Assembly (NCBI GenBank): GCA_002470185.1
Contig: DKNG01000264.1
Coordinates: forward strand, 1 to 9,095
Length of the DNA: 9,095 bases
From: Arcobacter sp. UBA7394
GTDB lineage: Bacteria > Campylobacterota > Campylobacteria > Campylobacterales > Arcobacteraceae
Direction: 5' to 3'
The translations under genes and the position numbers were made by a program. Positions 7,795 through 9,095 of this stretch are shown one piece after another (within the stretch, counting starts at the first letter, position 1; each line of letters begins with the position of its first letter). A model generated the notes under the pieces. The model was not told where the DNA came from and made no database searches. It saw only the letters and a program-made list of their open reading frames with translations.

Positions 7795-8862
7795 TTAACT
7801 AAGTGCCCATTCATAAAATGGAAGTACAGATATTTCAAAGTTTTTATGAGTTATTTTCTCATCATTTGAAATTGTTATAATATTTAATTCTTTTATTTCG
7901 TATTCGTCCATGATTTTATATATCTTTTTTAGTGTCGAACCCATCAAGAAAGTATTAAAAAATGGGATTGCAACTATTGCTAAAGCTTTTGTTTTTATGT
8001 AGAAATCTATATTATCTAAATAATATAACTCTTTATATTTGTTCACTAGTTCTAAAAAAATCATATTTGAAAATTCATTTTTAAATTTTTTATTATGAGA
8101 AATTGCATTTAAAAAAGAGTGATTATATGAATATAGTTTTTTTGTTGCTTTATCTTGATTATATTTCGCTAAAAAATATATTGTTTTATTAGTTTCTAGT
8201 TTTTTACAAGTATCGTAAAACTTATCTTTAGAAATTTTTATTTTAGATTTTAAAGCATTAAACATCTGTAATAAAGATTTTTTTTCATCTATATTCTCAA
8301 ATAAGATTTTTAGAATTTCAAAATGTGTATCTGTATTAGATTGAAGTTTTAATATCTCTTGTAATCTTTGGATTTTTTTATATTCATCTACATGGAGAAC
8401 CCCAGGTAAATTCCCATATTTTAAAAAAACATTAAAACTTTGAGTAATATTTTGGTGTCTATGATCATGTAATAAATACTCCTCAAAATCTAATCCGGTT
8501 ACAATTGTGTTTTTATAACCTTTTAATTTTTTTTCTATATTTGTAGTGATAATTATATTTTCACAATATGGTAAATCAAATTCAAAAGAGAAATTTTCTA
8601 AAACTAATGTTTTTATTTGTTTTTGTCTAAGAAAACTATCTAAAAATTCTTCTATTTCTAAAATATTATTTCTTGAATCTTTTATGTCTATATAGAGGTA
8701 TTCTGTTGTTTTAAATTGTGATAAATAATCATAAATCAAGAAGCTTTTTCCAGTTTTGGCAGCACCAGTTATTATTGTTTTTGGGTGAGTAATTTTGATT
8801 TTTCGCTCCATGAAATTAATTTTTGAAAAATTAATTTCATAACAAGCTTCTAGGGTTTTCAT
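7795..8862 (-). CDS. P-loop ATPase resembling the AAA_14/DUF4143 family, function unknown
   Basis: This is a 355-residue cytoplasmic protein with no signal peptide. Walker A is GAAKTGKS at 33-40. The Walker B position reads TLVLEN (85-90) instead of the usual hydrophobics plus DE. A sensor-like strand IIITTN is at 103-108. FEEYL (126-130) and [11 protein letters not shown] (146-156) match the family's conserved segments. The C-terminal part, [26 protein letters not shown] (264-289), resembles the DUF4143 nuclease-like fold, but AIVAIPFF follows where an E-V-K type active site would be. It is richer in A+T than pyrH and tyrS. It starts by ATGA overlap with pdxA and has no clear Shine-Dalgarno sequence, so translation is probably coupled. 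No defence or toxin partner is adjacent. The ATPase class is clear; the role is unknown. Confidence 0.8.
   Translation of the reverse strand: MKTLEACYEINFSKINFMERKIKITHPKTIITGAAKTGKSFLIYDYLSQFKTTEYLYIDIKDSRNNILEIEEFLDSFLRQKQIKTLVLENFSFEFDLPYCENIIITTNIEKKLKGYKNTIVTGLDFEEYLLHDHRHQNITQSFNVFLKYGNLPGVLHVDEYKKIQRLQEILKLQSNTDTHFEILKILFENIDEKKSLLQMFNALKSKIKISKDKFYDTCKKLETNKTIYFLAKYNQDKATKKLYSYNHSFLNAISHNKKFKNEFSNMIFLELVNKYKELYYLDNIDFYIKTKALAIVAIPFFNTFLMGSTLKKIYKIMDEYEIKELNIITISNDEKITHKNFEISVLPFYEWALS
8810..8840. repeat. Perfect 31-bp palindrome inside the ATPase coding region
   Basis: The left arm ATGAAATTAATTTTT (8810-8824) is the exact reverse complement of 8826-8840 around a single G at 8825. It encodes residues 8-18 of the ATPase ([10 protein letters not shown] region) and ends on the codon for Met18, a possible second start. 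It can also be read as a 15-base direct duplication of a motif centred on the self-complementary AAATTAATTT, giving the repeated INF in the protein. Confidence 0.85.
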
Positions 8863-9095
8863 TTATTATTTATTAATGTAACTGCTTCTTTAATTGCATT
8901 TACATAAGATTTTGTATTTAGTTTTTCTTTTTTATATGCAATGTTAAATGCAGTTCCGTGATCAACTGATGTTCTAATAATTGGTAAGTTTAGACTTACA
9001 TTGATACTTTGATCAAAATATAGAGCTTTTAATGGAGCTAGCCCTTGGTCATGATACATTGCTACAAAATACTTGTAGTTTTTCCTAGACATTGG
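8859..9095 (-). CDS. pdxA: 4-hydroxythreonine-4-phosphate dehydrogenase, C-terminal part (5' end outside window)
   Basis: PdxA oxidises 4-phosphohydroxy-L-threonine with NAD(P)+ in the DXP-dependent vitamin B6 pathway. It is a dimeric, divalent-metal enzyme of the cytoplasm. The last 78 or so residues are present and the frame stays open to the window edge (a Pro codon precedes the first visible Met), so that Met is not the start. [12 protein letters not shown] carries the metal-binding His. The following Lys, Asn and Arg (K, N, R at +8, +17 and +26 from the His) match E. coli K274, N283 and R292 at the same spacing. [13 protein letters not shown] is the conserved end motif. The TGA stop overlaps the ATPase start codon. 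Confidence 0.97.
   Translation of the reverse strand, partial: PMSRKNYKYFVAMYHDQGLAPLKALYFDQSINVSLNLPIIRTSVDHGTAFNIAYKKEKLNTKSYVNAIKEAVTLINNK

Noticed and set aside
7795..8862. ATPase gene as part of a defence or toxin-antitoxin system
   Set aside because: The neighbours are pdxA and pyrH, the gene is start-stop coupled to pdxA, and no partner gene or mobile element is present.

Overview
The window is AT-rich, densely packed bacterial DNA. It most likely comes from the Arcobacter group (Arcobacteraceae, Campylobacterota). The reasons are base composition, protein style, and the minus-strand order pyrH - rpoZ - spoT - tyrS - FMN oxidoreductase - N-acetylmuramoyl-L-alanine amidase, which I recall from Campylobacter jejuni (the Cj1274c to Cj1269c block). 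The genus is inferred, not proven.

Layout: positions 1-539 carry two plus-strand genes, the 3' end of a membrane-protein gene and a small Nudix hydrolase gene. The Nudix gene runs head-on into the amidase gene and overlaps its 3' end. Everything else is on the minus strand, read from right to left: the 3' end of pdxA (cut by the window edge), a DUF4143-like P-loop ATPase gene overlapping pdxA by ATGA, a short gap holding a TATAAT promoter, then pyrH, rpoZ, spoT, tyrS, the FMN oxidoreductase gene and the amidase gene, separated by only 2 to about 40 bases. There are no tRNA or rRNA genes, insertion sequences or CRISPR arrays, and no gene-free stretch longer than about 65 bases.

How the genes fit together: from pyrH downward this looks like one housekeeping operon. 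It couples UMP phosphorylation (pyrH), the RNA polymerase omega subunit (rpoZ), (p)ppGpp synthesis and hydrolysis (spoT), tyrosine charging (tyrS), a flavin oxidoreductase, and a secreted Zn amidase that splits peptidoglycan during cell separation.

Points worth attention: (1) the amidase has a clear signal peptide upstream of its first ATG, but the only well-placed start is ATT; (2) a 13-bp hairpin with a GAAA loop swallows the rpoZ stop codon just before spoT; (3) a 31-bp perfect palindrome lies in the 5' coding part of the ATPase gene; (4) the ATPase has a degraded nuclease-like C-terminus; (5) the amidase carries two tandem AMIN-like repeats; (6) omega lacks the N-terminal MAR residues that contact ppGpp in E. 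coli. I do not see a wholly new multi-gene system here. Several M1 positions of the longest reading frames are TTG codons, and I moved the spoT and pyrH starts to the adjacent ATG.
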